Part shown: piece after piece, positions 17,071-24,873 of the stretch | Numbering within the stretch: the stretch's first letter is position 1 | Layout of the letters: every line of letters begins with the position of its first letter | Assembly (NCBI RefSeq): GCF_009707865.1 | Contig: NZ_WMBA01000058.1 | Coordinates: forward strand, 1 to 51,942 | Source: Amycolatopsis pithecellobii | Lineage (GTDB): Bacteria; Actinomycetota; Actinomycetes; Mycobacteriales; Pseudonocardiaceae | Reading direction: 5' to 3' | DNA length: 51,942 nt | Translations under genes and position numbers: made by a program | The notes under the pieces: generated by a model | Database searches by the model: none | Seen by the model: the letters and a program-made list of their open reading frames with translations, nothing else | What the model was told of the DNA's origin: nothing

Positions 17071-18285
17071 ATGACTGACACCTCACGGACGTTCGTGGTC
17101 ACCGGTGCTCAGGTGTTCGACGGTCGAACACCTGAGCACCGCGACGTCCACGTGGTCGACGGGCAGATATCTGCGTTGACGGCGGCTGAGCCACCGATAC
17201 CTGGCGTTGCGCGCATCGATGGCATTGGCTGCACGCTGCTTCCAGGCATGATTGACTGCCACACCCACTCGTCGGGTGACGCAACTGAAATCGCGTTGCG
17301 GTTCGGGGTGACGACCGAACTGGACATGAACTCGATGCCGGCGTGGATGGACGGCGTCCGCCGGCGCTCGGCCACCCGCGACGACGTCGCGGACATTCGA
17401 TCGGCCTCGTTTGGTGTCACGGTTCCGGGGGGCCACCCGACGCACTGGATGGAACCAGCGCAACGCAACGCCTATCCCAGTCTTTCCGACCCGGGCGTTG
17501 CCAAGAAGTTTGTCGCCGATCGGGTAGCCGAGGGCGCCGACTACATCAAGGTGTTCGCCGAAAATGGAGCTGCGCTCGGTGAGCCTGATTTGCCGGCGAC
17601 GCCACCGGACATCGTGGCGGCGATAGCCCGAGAAGCGCATGAGGCCGGCCTCCTCGTTATCGCGCACGCGACCAGTCGACGGGCTGCGGAGATCGTGGTT
17701 CGCAATGGGGTAGACGGTCTCGCACATGTCTTCGTGGATGCGCCTGCGACGACGGCGCTCGTCGAACTCTTCGTCGAGCGCGGCGTATTCGTCGTGCCCA
17801 CGCTCGTGACATTGGGTGCCGCGCTCGGGGAGTACTCGGGAGCGGAGCTAGCAGACGACCCACGGGTGTCGCCCTACATCGCCGATGACCTGCGTGACAA
17901 CCTGCGTCGAACATGGACTCCTCGACACGTGGCCTCGCGGATCGAATACGCGCTCGCCACTGTCGGGCTGCTCCACGGTGCCGGTGTTCCCATTCTGGCC
18001 GGGACGGACGCGGCCCGAGTCGGCTTTCACGGCACTTGCCACGGAGTGAGTCTGCATCAAGAGCTACGGCTGCTCGTGCAGGCAGGGTTGACGCCATCGG
18101 AAGCGCTCACTGCCGCGACATCTGCGCCGGCTGATGTGTTCGCCATGCCCGATCGAGGCCGGATCGCGCCGGGGCTTCAGGCCGATCTGCTCCTTGTGGA
18201 AGGAGATCCGTGTGCTGACATCACGGACTCGCTCAGCATCCGTCGGATATGGCGCCGCGGGGTCGAGCTCACGCGGACGCACTAA
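17071..18285 (+). CDS. Metal-dependent amidohydrolase, imidazolonepropionase-like (404 aa)
   Basis: Amidohydrolase-superfamily enzyme. The small beta-sandwich opens the protein (VTGAQVFDGRTPEHRDVHVV); the metal motif LPGMIDCHTHSSGD (HxH) is near residue 65. YIKVFAENGA carries the Lys that may be carbamylated, LLVIAHATSRRA and DGLAHVF carry the next His pair, and PILAGTDAARVGFHG holds the final Asp. C-terminal APGLQADLLLVEGDPCADI returns to the sandwich. Members hydrolyse amide, ester or lactone bonds in ring compounds. It follows the permease by 53 bases and is probably co-transcribed with the importer. Odd: a perfect 39-base inverted repeat lies inside the first 25 codons. Confidence 0.88.
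   Translation: MTDTSRTFVVTGAQVFDGRTPEHRDVHVVDGQISALTAAEPPIPGVARIDGIGCTLLPGMIDCHTHSSGDATEIALRFGVTTELDMNSMPAWMDGVRRRSATRDDVADIRSASFGVTVPGGHPTHWMEPAQRNAYPSLSDPGVAKKFVADRVAEGADYIKVFAENGAALGEPDLPATPPDIVAAIAREAHEAGLLVIAHATSRRAAEIVVRNGVDGLAHVFVDAPATTALVELFVERGVFVVPTLVTLGAALGEYSGAELADDPRVSPYIADDLRDNLRRTWTPRHVASRIEYALATVGLLHGAGVPILAGTDAARVGFHGTCHGVSLHQELRLLVQAGLTPSEALTAATSAPADVFAMPDRGRIAPGLQADLLLVEGDPCADITDSLSIRRIWRRGVELTRTH
17103..17141. repeat. Perfect inverted repeat, 19-bp arms, 1-base centre
   Basis: Positions 17103-17121 and 17123-17141 are exact reverse complements around a single G at 17122. The inner arm is GTGCTCAGGTGTTCGAC. It lies 32 bases downstream of the amidohydrolase ATG, within codons for GAQVFDGRTPEHRD. 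It could be an operator or form a strong mRNA cruciform/hairpin. Confidence 0.85.
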
Positions 18286-18296
18286 CGCCTGCCGTA

Positions 18297-18327
18297 TTGA
18301 CCGATATACGAACGTCACGGCACGATA
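18297..18327 (+). promoter_or_regulatory. TTGAC box 2, upstream of the solute-binding-like gene
   Basis: TTGACCGATA, TACGAA, CGTCACGG, CACGATA over 31 bases, ending 58 bases before the ATG at 18386. It differs from box 3 (19357-19387) at 7 of 31 positions and shares TTGACCGATA and CGTCA-GG with box 4 (31210-31240). All three have the same length. Confidence 0.6.
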
Positions 18328-18385
18328 TCTATCCGTCAGCCCGTAAACTTCAAGAAGCGCCCACAGTGCGCGCAGGAGGAGACAC

Positions 18386-19306
18386 ATGCAGGCATCGAAA
18401 CGGTCGAAGCCAGAGCCCGCACCGCTGGCGCCCATAAAGGTTTTCGGCGTCGTTCCGCTGGTTGAGATCGCACCGATTCATCTCGCATCCGAACAGATCT
18501 ACAAAGGCGAAGCGCCGGTATTTCTGGGCGGCATCCCGAGCCTGTTCACGGCCAATGCGAACGGCCTAGCGGACGTGTCAGGCAATGCGGAAAATGTAGC
18601 CCTGCGCGCTTCCGTCGACCACCCCGACCTGCGTATCATTCTTACGGTGACAGAGGGCCTCTACCGGATCGTGGCGAGGCGCTCCGCCGGCATCACCAAG
18701 ATTGCCGATCTCGAGGGCAAGCGCATCGCTGTCATGCCGGACGGGTCCTCGGATTTTTTCCTCCACAAAATGCTCAAGACCGCGAACCTCACGGCAGCGG
18801 ACGTCGTCATTGTACCGATCGCTTACAACACGCCCGTTACGCCGATGGTGGCGGCGCGTGAGGTAGACGCGGTAGCGACGTGGGAGCCGGAGAGCGAACG
18901 CGCCGCGGAAGCGTTCGGCGCCGACACGATAGAGTTCGACGGCAAAGGCATTTATCGCGAGGTGTACAACCTCAACACCACGACTGGCGTGCTGGCCGAT
19001 CCCGCCAAGCGCGCAAGCATCGTCGCTTACGTCCGTGCGATCATCGAGGCGTCACGGCGGATTACCGCCGATCCCAAAATCGGCTACTCGATCGTCGCCG
19101 CGAAATCAGGCCTCGGCCCCGAATTCGTCGCGAATATCTGGCATCACCACACCTTCCCGGCCGTAATCGTTCCAGACCTGCTGGACGTGATGGTCGAAGA
19201 AGAAGCCTGGCTTGCGGCGAAGAGTGAACGCCCAGCGCGTACGCGCGAGCAATTGGCTACGCTCATTGACGATAGTATCGTCCGCGAAGCGCTGAAGGAA
19301 GATTGA
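18386..19306 (+). CDS. NMT1/SsuA-like solute-binding-fold protein without signal peptide (306 aa)
   Basis: The fold is that of ABC solute receptors: IKVFGVVPLVEIAPIHLASE, then GGIPSLFTANANGLADVSGN, GITKIADLEGKRIAVMPDGS, VTPMVAAREVDAVATWEPES and VAYVRAIIEASRRITADP. However, the N-terminus (MQASKRSKPEPAPLAPIK) has no hydrophobic stretch and no lipobox. So either the protein stays in the cytoplasm, as a sensor, a carrier or a THI5-like enzyme, or an upstream start encoding a signal was lost; the preceding DNA up to the amidohydrolase stop shows no such sequence. AGGAGG lies six bases before the ATG, supporting the start. No permease or ATPase accompanies it. It is bracketed by boxes 2 and 3, suggesting separate acquisition. 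Confidence 0.82.
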   Translation: MQASKRSKPEPAPLAPIKVFGVVPLVEIAPIHLASEQIYKGEAPVFLGGIPSLFTANANGLADVSGNAENVALRASVDHPDLRIILTVTEGLYRIVARRSAGITKIADLEGKRIAVMPDGSSDFFLHKMLKTANLTAADVVIVPIAYNTPVTPMVAAREVDAVATWEPESERAAEAFGADTIEFDGKGIYREVYNLNTTTGVLADPAKRASIVAYVRAIIEASRRITADPKIGYSIVAAKSGLGPEFVANIWHHHTFPAVIVPDLLDVMVEEEAWLAAKSERPARTREQLATLIDDSIVREALKED

Positions 19307-19344
19307 TCTGCCAGTCCACACTATCCGGGCTCACCCCTCACTTC

Positions 19345-19365
19345 GACTGTTGACTGTTGACTGTT
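19345..19365 (+). repeat. Three tandem copies of a 7-base unit
   Basis: GACTGTT is repeated three times without interruption, and its last copies form the start of box 3 (TTGACTGTT). It may add spaced -35-like sequences ahead of the aldehyde dehydrogenase operon. Confidence 0.75.
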
Positions 19366-19387
19366 ATGCGAACGTCATGGCACGATA
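19357..19387 (+). promoter_or_regulatory. TTGAC box 3, upstream of the aldehyde dehydrogenase operon
   Basis: TTGACTGTTA, TGCGAA, CGTCATGG, CACGATA over 31 bases, same length as boxes 2 and 4. It lies 38 bases after the solute-binding-like gene stop and 84 bases before the ATG at 19471, so it likely starts a separate transcript for the dehydrogenase, thiamine-diphosphate enzyme and amidohydrolase. Confidence 0.6.
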
Positions 19388-19470
19388 AACGTGCAGGTTC
19401 GTTCGCAAATATCGTCTCCCTGCAGACTTGAGTGCCCAGGCAACCACGATGGGGACGCTCGACTCTGATC

Positions 19471-20919
19471 ATGCATCCAGTGGTTCGCCGAGCGGAGGAT
19501 CTGGTGGTCATTGATGAATCTCTGTTCCTGAACGGATCCTTCGTCACTGCTCACGGCTCGGATGTCTTGGCCGTTGACGATTCCACTACGGAACAGGTGA
19601 TCGCTCACGTCCGAGCCGCCTCGTACGAGGACATCGACCGCGCAGTGGAAGCTGCCCGCTTGGCTCAGCCGGAATGGGCGGCCACGCCCTTGGCCGAGCG
19701 TCGCGCGATCGTGGCTGCCGCGGGGGAGAAGCTTGCCGCGATGGGCGACGAGGTCATCGCGCTGATCATGGCCGAGGTCGGTACTCCGCGCTCCGAGGCA
19801 CGAGTCGCTCAACTCGGAGCCGCCATTCGTGCCTTCCAGCACGCGAGCGAGTTCGCCGATGTCGTCCAGGACCGCGAACCAGTCGGAACAGCTGAGGTGA
19901 TACATGAGCCGGCGGGAGTCATCGCCGCCGTCACGCCGTGGAACTACCCGCTGTTTCTCATGGGCCTCAAGGTCGCGCCCGCGCTGATCGCCGGCTGCGC
20001 CGTCATCGCCAAACCCTCGGAGTTGGCTCCCTTGTCCACCATGACGCTGGCCCGCGTGCTCGCTGAAGCCGGGATACCAGACGGCGTATTCGCGCTTGTG
20101 CAGGGCGACGGCAACGTCGGCGGCTACCTCGCTGGGCACCCCGGCCTCGACCTGGTGACGTTTACCGGATCGGTCGCCACCGGGCGGCGAGTGGCCGCAG
20201 CCGCTGCCGAACATGGCGTGCGGACGACCCTCGAGTTGGGCGGCAAGTCGGCCTCGCTGGTGATGGATCCCACCTTGGCCGTCGAGGCGGCGCGCTTCAC
20301 CCTGGCCAACGCCATGAGCAACGCCGGCCAAACGTGCGCTGCCCTCACTCGTCTGATCGTGCCGCGGGCGACAATGGCCGACGTCGAGAGCGTTCTGGAG
20401 GCTGAGTGCTCAGGCCTGGTCGTCGGCGATCCACGCGACGACTCGACGTCGGTCGGGCCTTTGGTGAGCGAGCGCGAGCGCGACCGGGTCCGGGCCATGA
20501 TCGCCGAGGCCGAAGCCAGTGGAATGCGGATCGTTGCCGGTGGTTCGAAGACACCAGCGGGCTGCGAACGGGGCTGGTTCGTGCAGCCCACTGTCGTCGT
20601 TGAGAGCGAGCCGACCAGCCGACTCGCCCGCGAGGAGGTGTTCGGCCCCGTCTTGTCCGTCATCGCCTACGACTCACCCGAGCACGCCGTCGAACTCGCC
20701 GAGGAGACGGAGTTCGGGCTCGTCGCCAGGGTATGGGACGTCGACGATTCGCGGTTTGAGACGACCGCGCGCCGGCTGCGTGTCGGCGGAGTGTCACGCA
20801 ACGGGGTGGCGACGGAGTGGGCAGCGCCCTTCGGCGGCGTGAAGGCGTCCGGCTACGGCCGTGAGCGGGGCCGAGCTGGGATCGAAGAGTTTCTCGTCGC
20901 GAAGGCGATCCATCAGTGA
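19471..20919 (+). CDS. NAD(P)-dependent aldehyde dehydrogenase (482 aa)
   Basis: ALDH superfamily. PAGVIAAVTPWNYPLFLMGL is the cofactor-binding segment, FTGSVATGRRVAAAAAEHG the Rossmann turn, LELGGKSASLV carries the general-base Glu, NAGQTCAALTRLIVP the nucleophilic Cys, and EEVFGPVLSVIAYD the terminal signature. It is closest in style to benzaldehyde- or vanillin-type dehydrogenases, but the substrate cannot be fixed. Start choice is open: ATG 19471 is used; a GTG at 19504 has GGAGG five bases ahead and would give 471 residues, and a GTG at 19432 is also in frame. The stop overlaps the start of the thiamine-diphosphate enzyme, so aldehyde formed by decarboxylation could be oxidised at once. 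Confidence 0.9.
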   Translation: MHPVVRRAEDLVVIDESLFLNGSFVTAHGSDVLAVDDSTTEQVIAHVRAASYEDIDRAVEAARLAQPEWAATPLAERRAIVAAAGEKLAAMGDEVIALIMAEVGTPRSEARVAQLGAAIRAFQHASEFADVVQDREPVGTAEVIHEPAGVIAAVTPWNYPLFLMGLKVAPALIAGCAVIAKPSELAPLSTMTLARVLAEAGIPDGVFALVQGDGNVGGYLAGHPGLDLVTFTGSVATGRRVAAAAAEHGVRTTLELGGKSASLVMDPTLAVEAARFTLANAMSNAGQTCAALTRLIVPRATMADVESVLEAECSGLVVGDPRDDSTSVGPLVSERERDRVRAMIAEAEASGMRIVAGGSKTPAGCERGWFVQPTVVVESEPTSRLAREEVFGPVLSVIAYDSPEHAVELAEETEFGLVARVWDVDDSRFETTARRLRVGGVSRNGVATEWAAPFGGVKASGYGRERGRAGIEEFLVAKAIHQ

Positions 20920-22607
20920 TGCGCGCCGATGTCGCAGCGCAGCGTCCGGCTGATTCGACGCCGAGTACTGGGGCGGACGCGCTCGTAGCGCAGCTCGCCG
21001 TTGAAGGCATCACCGACGTCTTCGGGGTGCCAGGAGTCCAGCTCGACCACGCACTGGACGCGATAGCCCGCGCGCCGGGAGCCATCAACTACTGGAGCGC
21101 CAGGCACGAGCAGGGCGCGGCGTACATGGCCGATGGCTACGCCCGGGCCACTGGCCGAATCGGCACGTGCATGGTCGTCCCCGGACCTGGCGTGCTCAAC
21201 GCAATGGCCGGACTGGCGACGGCATACGCCTGCTCATCGCCGGTCCTCTGCCTGGCGGGCCAGATTCCATCCCGGGTCATCGGGCAAGGACTCGGCATCC
21301 TGCATGAGATACCCGACCAAGACCGTGTCCTGGCAAGCGTCAGCAAACTGGTGCTCCGCGCCAACAGCCCGGATGAAATTCCTCGACTCGTGCACGAGGC
21401 AGTAGCGCACCTTCGCTCGGGCCGACCTCGACCCGTCACCCTCGAGTTGCCACCCGACGTCCTCGCCGCCGGGACGAAAGTGGAACTGATCGATCCCATC
21501 GACGTGATGAACTGCCGGCCCGTTCCAGAAAGCGCGGACATCGCGCGCTTTGCCGAAGCGCTGACCTCAGCGTCCCGGCCAATCATCTACGCCGGCTGGG
21601 GCGTGCAAAGCGCCGATGCGACCGAACAGCTGACGCAGCTGGCCGAGAGACTCGGCGCGCCCGTGGTGATGAGCCGAAACGGCCGCGGATCTATTGCTGC
21701 CGATCATCCGCTTGCGCTTCCAGGCTTCACCGCGCGACGCATGTTGGCTGAGGCCGACGTCGTGCTCGTCGTAGGAAGCCGCTTCATCCAAGGTTCCGGC
21801 GCACCGATCGGCGTGGCCTCCACCGCGAGACTCTTGTTGCTCAATGCGGACGCGAGTGACCTCGGTCCGCCGCGAACTCCGACTGCGACGATGCAGGCCG
21901 ACGCGAAGCTGGGGCTGGAAGCGCTCATTGACGCGATGAGCGCCACAGATCCCGACCCGACCGCGGCTCGAACCTGGCCACAGCTCACGGCGATCCGGGG
22001 ATGGGCGGCGGAGCAGGTCCGGTCGGTCCTTCCCCAGTCTGACTTCGTTGACGCTATCCGTGCGGCAGTGCCCGATGACGGCGTCTTGGTCAATGAGCTG
22101 ACCCAAGTGGGATACCTTGCCGGCGCGGGCTACCCGGTCCGTCGACCCCGGACTTACCTCACGCCCGGATATCAAGGCACTCTCGGCTACGGGTACGCGA
22201 CATCGCTCGGCGTGAAGGTGGGCGTCGGGCATCGCGCCGTGGTGTCGATCACCGGTGACGGCGGTTTCGGCTGGACCATGTCCGAACTGGCTACCGCGGC
22301 CAACTACAACATTGCCAGCGTGGTCGTAGTGTTCAACGACAACGCGTTCGGTAACGTCCGCCGGATCCAAGCCGAAGAGTTCGGCGGGCGGTTCATCGCC
22401 GACAGTCTGACGAACCCGGATTATCTCGAGCTTGCTGCGTCGTTCGGCGTCGCGGCGAGCCGCGTACGCACACCCGGCGAACTGCAGTCGCGTTTGGCCT
22501 CGGCTCTCAGTACCGGGCGACCGTACCTCATCGAGGTTCCCGTCGAATCGATGCCGAGCGCCTGGCATTTACTTCTGGACGGCCCGGCAACCGCAGCGCG
22601 TGGCTAG
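20916..22607 (+). CDS. Thiamine-diphosphate-dependent enzyme, acetolactate synthase/benzoylformate decarboxylase-like (563 aa)
   Basis: Three-domain TPP enzyme. The PYR domain starts GADALVAQLAVEGITDVFGV, and RHEQGAAYMADGYARATG carries the catalytic Glu near residue 53. A central domain follows (IIYAGWGVQSADATEQLTQL). The PP domain has TPGYQGTLGYGYATSLG and the cofactor motif GDGGFGWTMSEL with N-D-N-A-F-G some 25 residues on. Members decarboxylate aryl or alkyl 2-oxoacids, ligate aldehydes or cleave acyloins. GTG at 20916 overlaps the dehydrogenase TGA; an in-frame ATG at 20919 is equally possible. The coupling with an aldehyde dehydrogenase favours a decarboxylase (aldehyde-producing) or acyloin lyase over acetolactate synthesis. 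No regulatory subunit gene is nearby. Confidence 0.88.
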   Translation: MMRADVAAQRPADSTPSTGADALVAQLAVEGITDVFGVPGVQLDHALDAIARAPGAINYWSARHEQGAAYMADGYARATGRIGTCMVVPGPGVLNAMAGLATAYACSSPVLCLAGQIPSRVIGQGLGILHEIPDQDRVLASVSKLVLRANSPDEIPRLVHEAVAHLRSGRPRPVTLELPPDVLAAGTKVELIDPIDVMNCRPVPESADIARFAEALTSASRPIIYAGWGVQSADATEQLTQLAERLGAPVVMSRNGRGSIAADHPLALPGFTARRMLAEADVVLVVGSRFIQGSGAPIGVASTARLLLLNADASDLGPPRTPTATMQADAKLGLEALIDAMSATDPDPTAARTWPQLTAIRGWAAEQVRSVLPQSDFVDAIRAAVPDDGVLVNELTQVGYLAGAGYPVRRPRTYLTPGYQGTLGYGYATSLGVKVGVGHRAVVSITGDGGFGWTMSELATAANYNIASVVVVFNDNAFGNVRRIQAEEFGGRFIADSLTNPDYLELAASFGVAASRVRTPGELQSRLASALSTGRPYLIEVPVESMPSAWHLLLDGPATAARG

Positions 22608-22681
22608 TGCAGCGTGGATGTCACCGATGGCGTCACCCCGGGGCGCCTGTTCAGCGTCTCGCAACCGAGTTGAGGAGTCCG

Positions 22682-23686
22682 ATGACCGCGCCGCGCCGGA
22701 TCGACACCCATCAGCACGTTATCCCGGATTTCTACGCAGAGTGGCTCATCGAGTCACACGGCTATTTTGGTGGCAAGAAGTTCAGCGGCGGAGCTTTGCC
22801 TCTGTGGTCCAAACAGCCGGCCCTGGACTTCATGGACCGCCACTCCGTCGCGACCGGGGTTCTGTCCGTCAGCCGGCCCGGCCTGTACTTCGGTGAACCT
22901 TGTGAATACCGCGCGATGGTCAGGCGAGTGAACGAGTTCTGCGCAGAACTCAAGCGCGCCCAGCCCATGCAATTCGGCTTCTTCGCCTCGCTCAGCCTCC
23001 CCGACGTGGAGGCTTGCCTGGAGGAGGCGGACGCCGCATTGGGAGAGCTCGGCGCCGACGGAGTCGTTCTCTTTGCTTCGGTGGGCGGCGTGTATTTGGG
23101 CGACCCGTCCTTCGACCCGCTGATGGCCGAACTCGACCGGAGGGGCAGCGTGATCTTCGTGCACCCGATGGGTATCGCGGCCCCGCCCGTCCCCGGCATC
23201 CCGCCGTTCCTCGTCGACTTCCTCCTCGACACGACACGGGCCGCAGTCAACATGGTGATGCACGGAATTCCGAGACGCTTCCCGAACCTCAAGATCATCC
23301 TGTCCCATGCCGGCGGGTTCCTGCCCTACGCCGCCCACCGCGTCGCCTATTCGAACGTCGTCGTTCCCTACGCCGGAGTTCAGAAGACCGACCTGCCGGC
23401 GGACCTCGACTCATCGGCGCGGCCGCAAACCTCTGATGACTTTCTGAACGATCTGCGCACGTTCTACTACGACACGGCGCTGTCAACCGGCTCGAGCACG
23501 ATGGCTGCGCTGCTCGACTTCGTGGGGGCTGACCGTGTGCTGTTCGGCAGCGACTGGCCGTTCGCCGAGGCCGAGCGTATCGCCCATTTCATCGATGAGC
23601 TGGATGGCAATTGGTCCATTTCCGAAGAGGCGAAGGCGAAGATCGCGAGGGGGAACGCGGCGCGCCTGTTCCCACGGCTGCGCTGA
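22682..23686 (+). CDS. Amidohydrolase-2 family protein, ACMSD/decarboxylase-like (334 aa)
   Basis: TIM-barrel metalloenzyme: RRIDTHQHVIPDFYAEWLIE holds the HxH pair at residues 8-10, VIFVHPMGIAAPPVPG the third His, LKIILSHAGGFLPYAAHR the fourth and DRVLFGSDWPFAEAE the Asp. These are the positions used in 2-amino-3-carboxymuconate-semialdehyde decarboxylase and gamma-resorcylate decarboxylase. The function is thus probably non-oxidative decarboxylation or hydrolysis of an aromatic-derived acid. The start ATG at 22682 has GAGGAG seven bases ahead; open frame from 22607 has no RBS. Third gene of the dehydrogenase-TPP operon, convergent with the alpha/beta hydrolase gene. Confidence 0.88.
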   Translation: MTAPRRIDTHQHVIPDFYAEWLIESHGYFGGKKFSGGALPLWSKQPALDFMDRHSVATGVLSVSRPGLYFGEPCEYRAMVRRVNEFCAELKRAQPMQFGFFASLSLPDVEACLEEADAALGELGADGVVLFASVGGVYLGDPSFDPLMAELDRRGSVIFVHPMGIAAPPVPGIPPFLVDFLLDTTRAAVNMVMHGIPRRFPNLKIILSHAGGFLPYAAHRVAYSNVVVPYAGVQKTDLPADLDSSARPQTSDDFLNDLRTFYYDTALSTGSSTMAALLDFVGADRVLFGSDWPFAEAERIAHFIDELDGNWSISEEAKAKIARGNAARLFPRLR

Positions 23687-23712
23687 AGAGTGCCGAATCG
23701 GTACTCCTCAGC
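23682..23712. terminator. Bidirectional hairpin containing both convergent stop codons
   Basis: A symmetrical hairpin centred on 23697: GCTGA, one mismatch, then GAGTGCCGA pairing with TCGGTACTC (one G-T pair), mismatch, TCAGC. The outer arms contain the TGA of the amidohydrolase (23684-23686) and the TGA of the opposing alpha/beta hydrolase (23708-23710). It is probably a shared terminator between convergent operons. Confidence 0.65.
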
Positions 23713-24838
23713 GAGTGCCGCCCAACTGGTTGTCCAGCCACACCGCGGCCGCCTCGGCGGCCATGACCAGTCCGGTCGGCTGCCCGCTTGCGTCAAGACC
23801 GTAGTGATTCCCCTCGATATGGCCACGCGTCACGTCCGTCGACGCCAACGCCATCACCAGCTGATCTGCCTCATGCGGTAGGCAACCGGTGTCCGCGTCG
23901 AACTCCAGAAAGAGGGTCGGCGCCTGCACACCGCGTGCGCACTCCGAGAACTTCGCTCTGGACACATTCGCCGACCACGATGACAACCATGCCTCCGCTG
24001 TCAGGATGCGGGCAAACCCGGGGAGCCCGTAGTTGCTCAGGTCGGGCCGGGCGCCGAACAGTGATCCGTACACGCGACCATTCGGGTCTATCGACAGGTC
24101 CACCATCGCCGGATCGGCGTCCGTGCGGTACGTGATGATCAACGTGGCTCCTGAGGAAGTCTCGATCATGCGCCAGGCTGCCGCATCGATACGGGCGACG
24201 CGCGCCTGTTGCGCGATCCGGTACCGCGCAAGGAACTCAGCCGAGTACCGGGTCGGTTCGGGCGGGGGCCGGAATCCATTGCGCTCGCTGTACATGTCCA
24301 GGTCTGGCACCGTGGAGAGTCGGTCGGCTTCCTCCGCGACCGACGGGTCGATGTATCGCTGAAGCACCTGCCCTTGGCCGGGATGGGCGGCGAGAAAGAT
24401 TGCCAGATCTACCGCGGGCATCACGGTGGTGGCGAGCGGGACGTGGCGTCCGGACGGCAGGTAGGCGATCCGTTCCGGGCGCGGTAAGCCGGCCTGTTGG
24501 TGATAGGAGGCTGCCAACGCGCCGCCGCTGGAGTGGCCAAGAGATGCGACAGTCTCGAAGCCCGCGTCGACGCGCAGGAACTCCTGCCCACGCGCGTAAT
24601 CGACGAGCGCCAACTCGTGCAGGAGGTTCACATCGCTGTTCGGGGAGCGAGACGTCTGGGTCCATACGGAGAAGCCGGCTTCGAGCAAGGTCGAGATGAC
24701 GCCGTGATGCGTCTGGTCGCTTCGCGGGTGCATCAAACTCACCACGGTTCGCGAACCGGGGAGACGGCGCAGCACACCGTCGACGGCAGCGCCGTCATGC
24801 GTGACCAGTCGGTGTAGTGACACGCTCGGGTGGGTCAT
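23708..24838 (-). CDS. Alpha/beta hydrolase (376 aa)
   Basis: Alpha/beta hydrolase of about 376 residues. The nucleophile elbow FETVASLGHSSGGALAAS (GHSSG) is near residue 115, and the C-terminal LFLEFDADTGCLPHEADQ and IEGNHYGLDASGQP provide the Asp and His. VVSLMHPRSDQTHHG near residue 40 contributes the oxyanion region. Size and pattern resemble hydrolases found next to meta- or gentisate-cleavage genes. The start ATG at 24838 lies 35 bases after the lactonase stop; a longer frame to 24907 would overlap that gene and has no RBS. It is the last gene of the minus-strand gentisate-type operon. The substrate may be an ester or a carbon-carbon ring-fission product. Confidence 0.82.
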   Translation of the reverse strand: MTHPSVSLHRLVTHDGAAVDGVLRRLPGSRTVVSLMHPRSDQTHHGVISTLLEAGFSVWTQTSRSPNSDVNLLHELALVDYARGQEFLRVDAGFETVASLGHSSGGALAASYHQQAGLPRPERIAYLPSGRHVPLATTVMPAVDLAIFLAAHPGQGQVLQRYIDPSVAEEADRLSTVPDLDMYSERNGFRPPPEPTRYSAEFLARYRIAQQARVARIDAAAWRMIETSSGATLIITYRTDADPAMVDLSIDPNGRVYGSLFGARPDLSNYGLPGFARILTAEAWLSSWSANVSRAKFSECARGVQAPTLFLEFDADTGCLPHEADQLVMALASTDVTRGHIEGNHYGLDASGQPTGLVMAAEAAAVWLDNQLGGTR

Positions 24839-24873
24839 CGCTTTCGGACCAATCAGGTCGGGGGATCGATCAG

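Noticed and set aside
16034..17086. 350-codon frame antisense to the permease
   Set aside because: The permease has membrane helices and an EAA loop; the antisense product is highly charged and repetitive in composition, as expected for a shadow.
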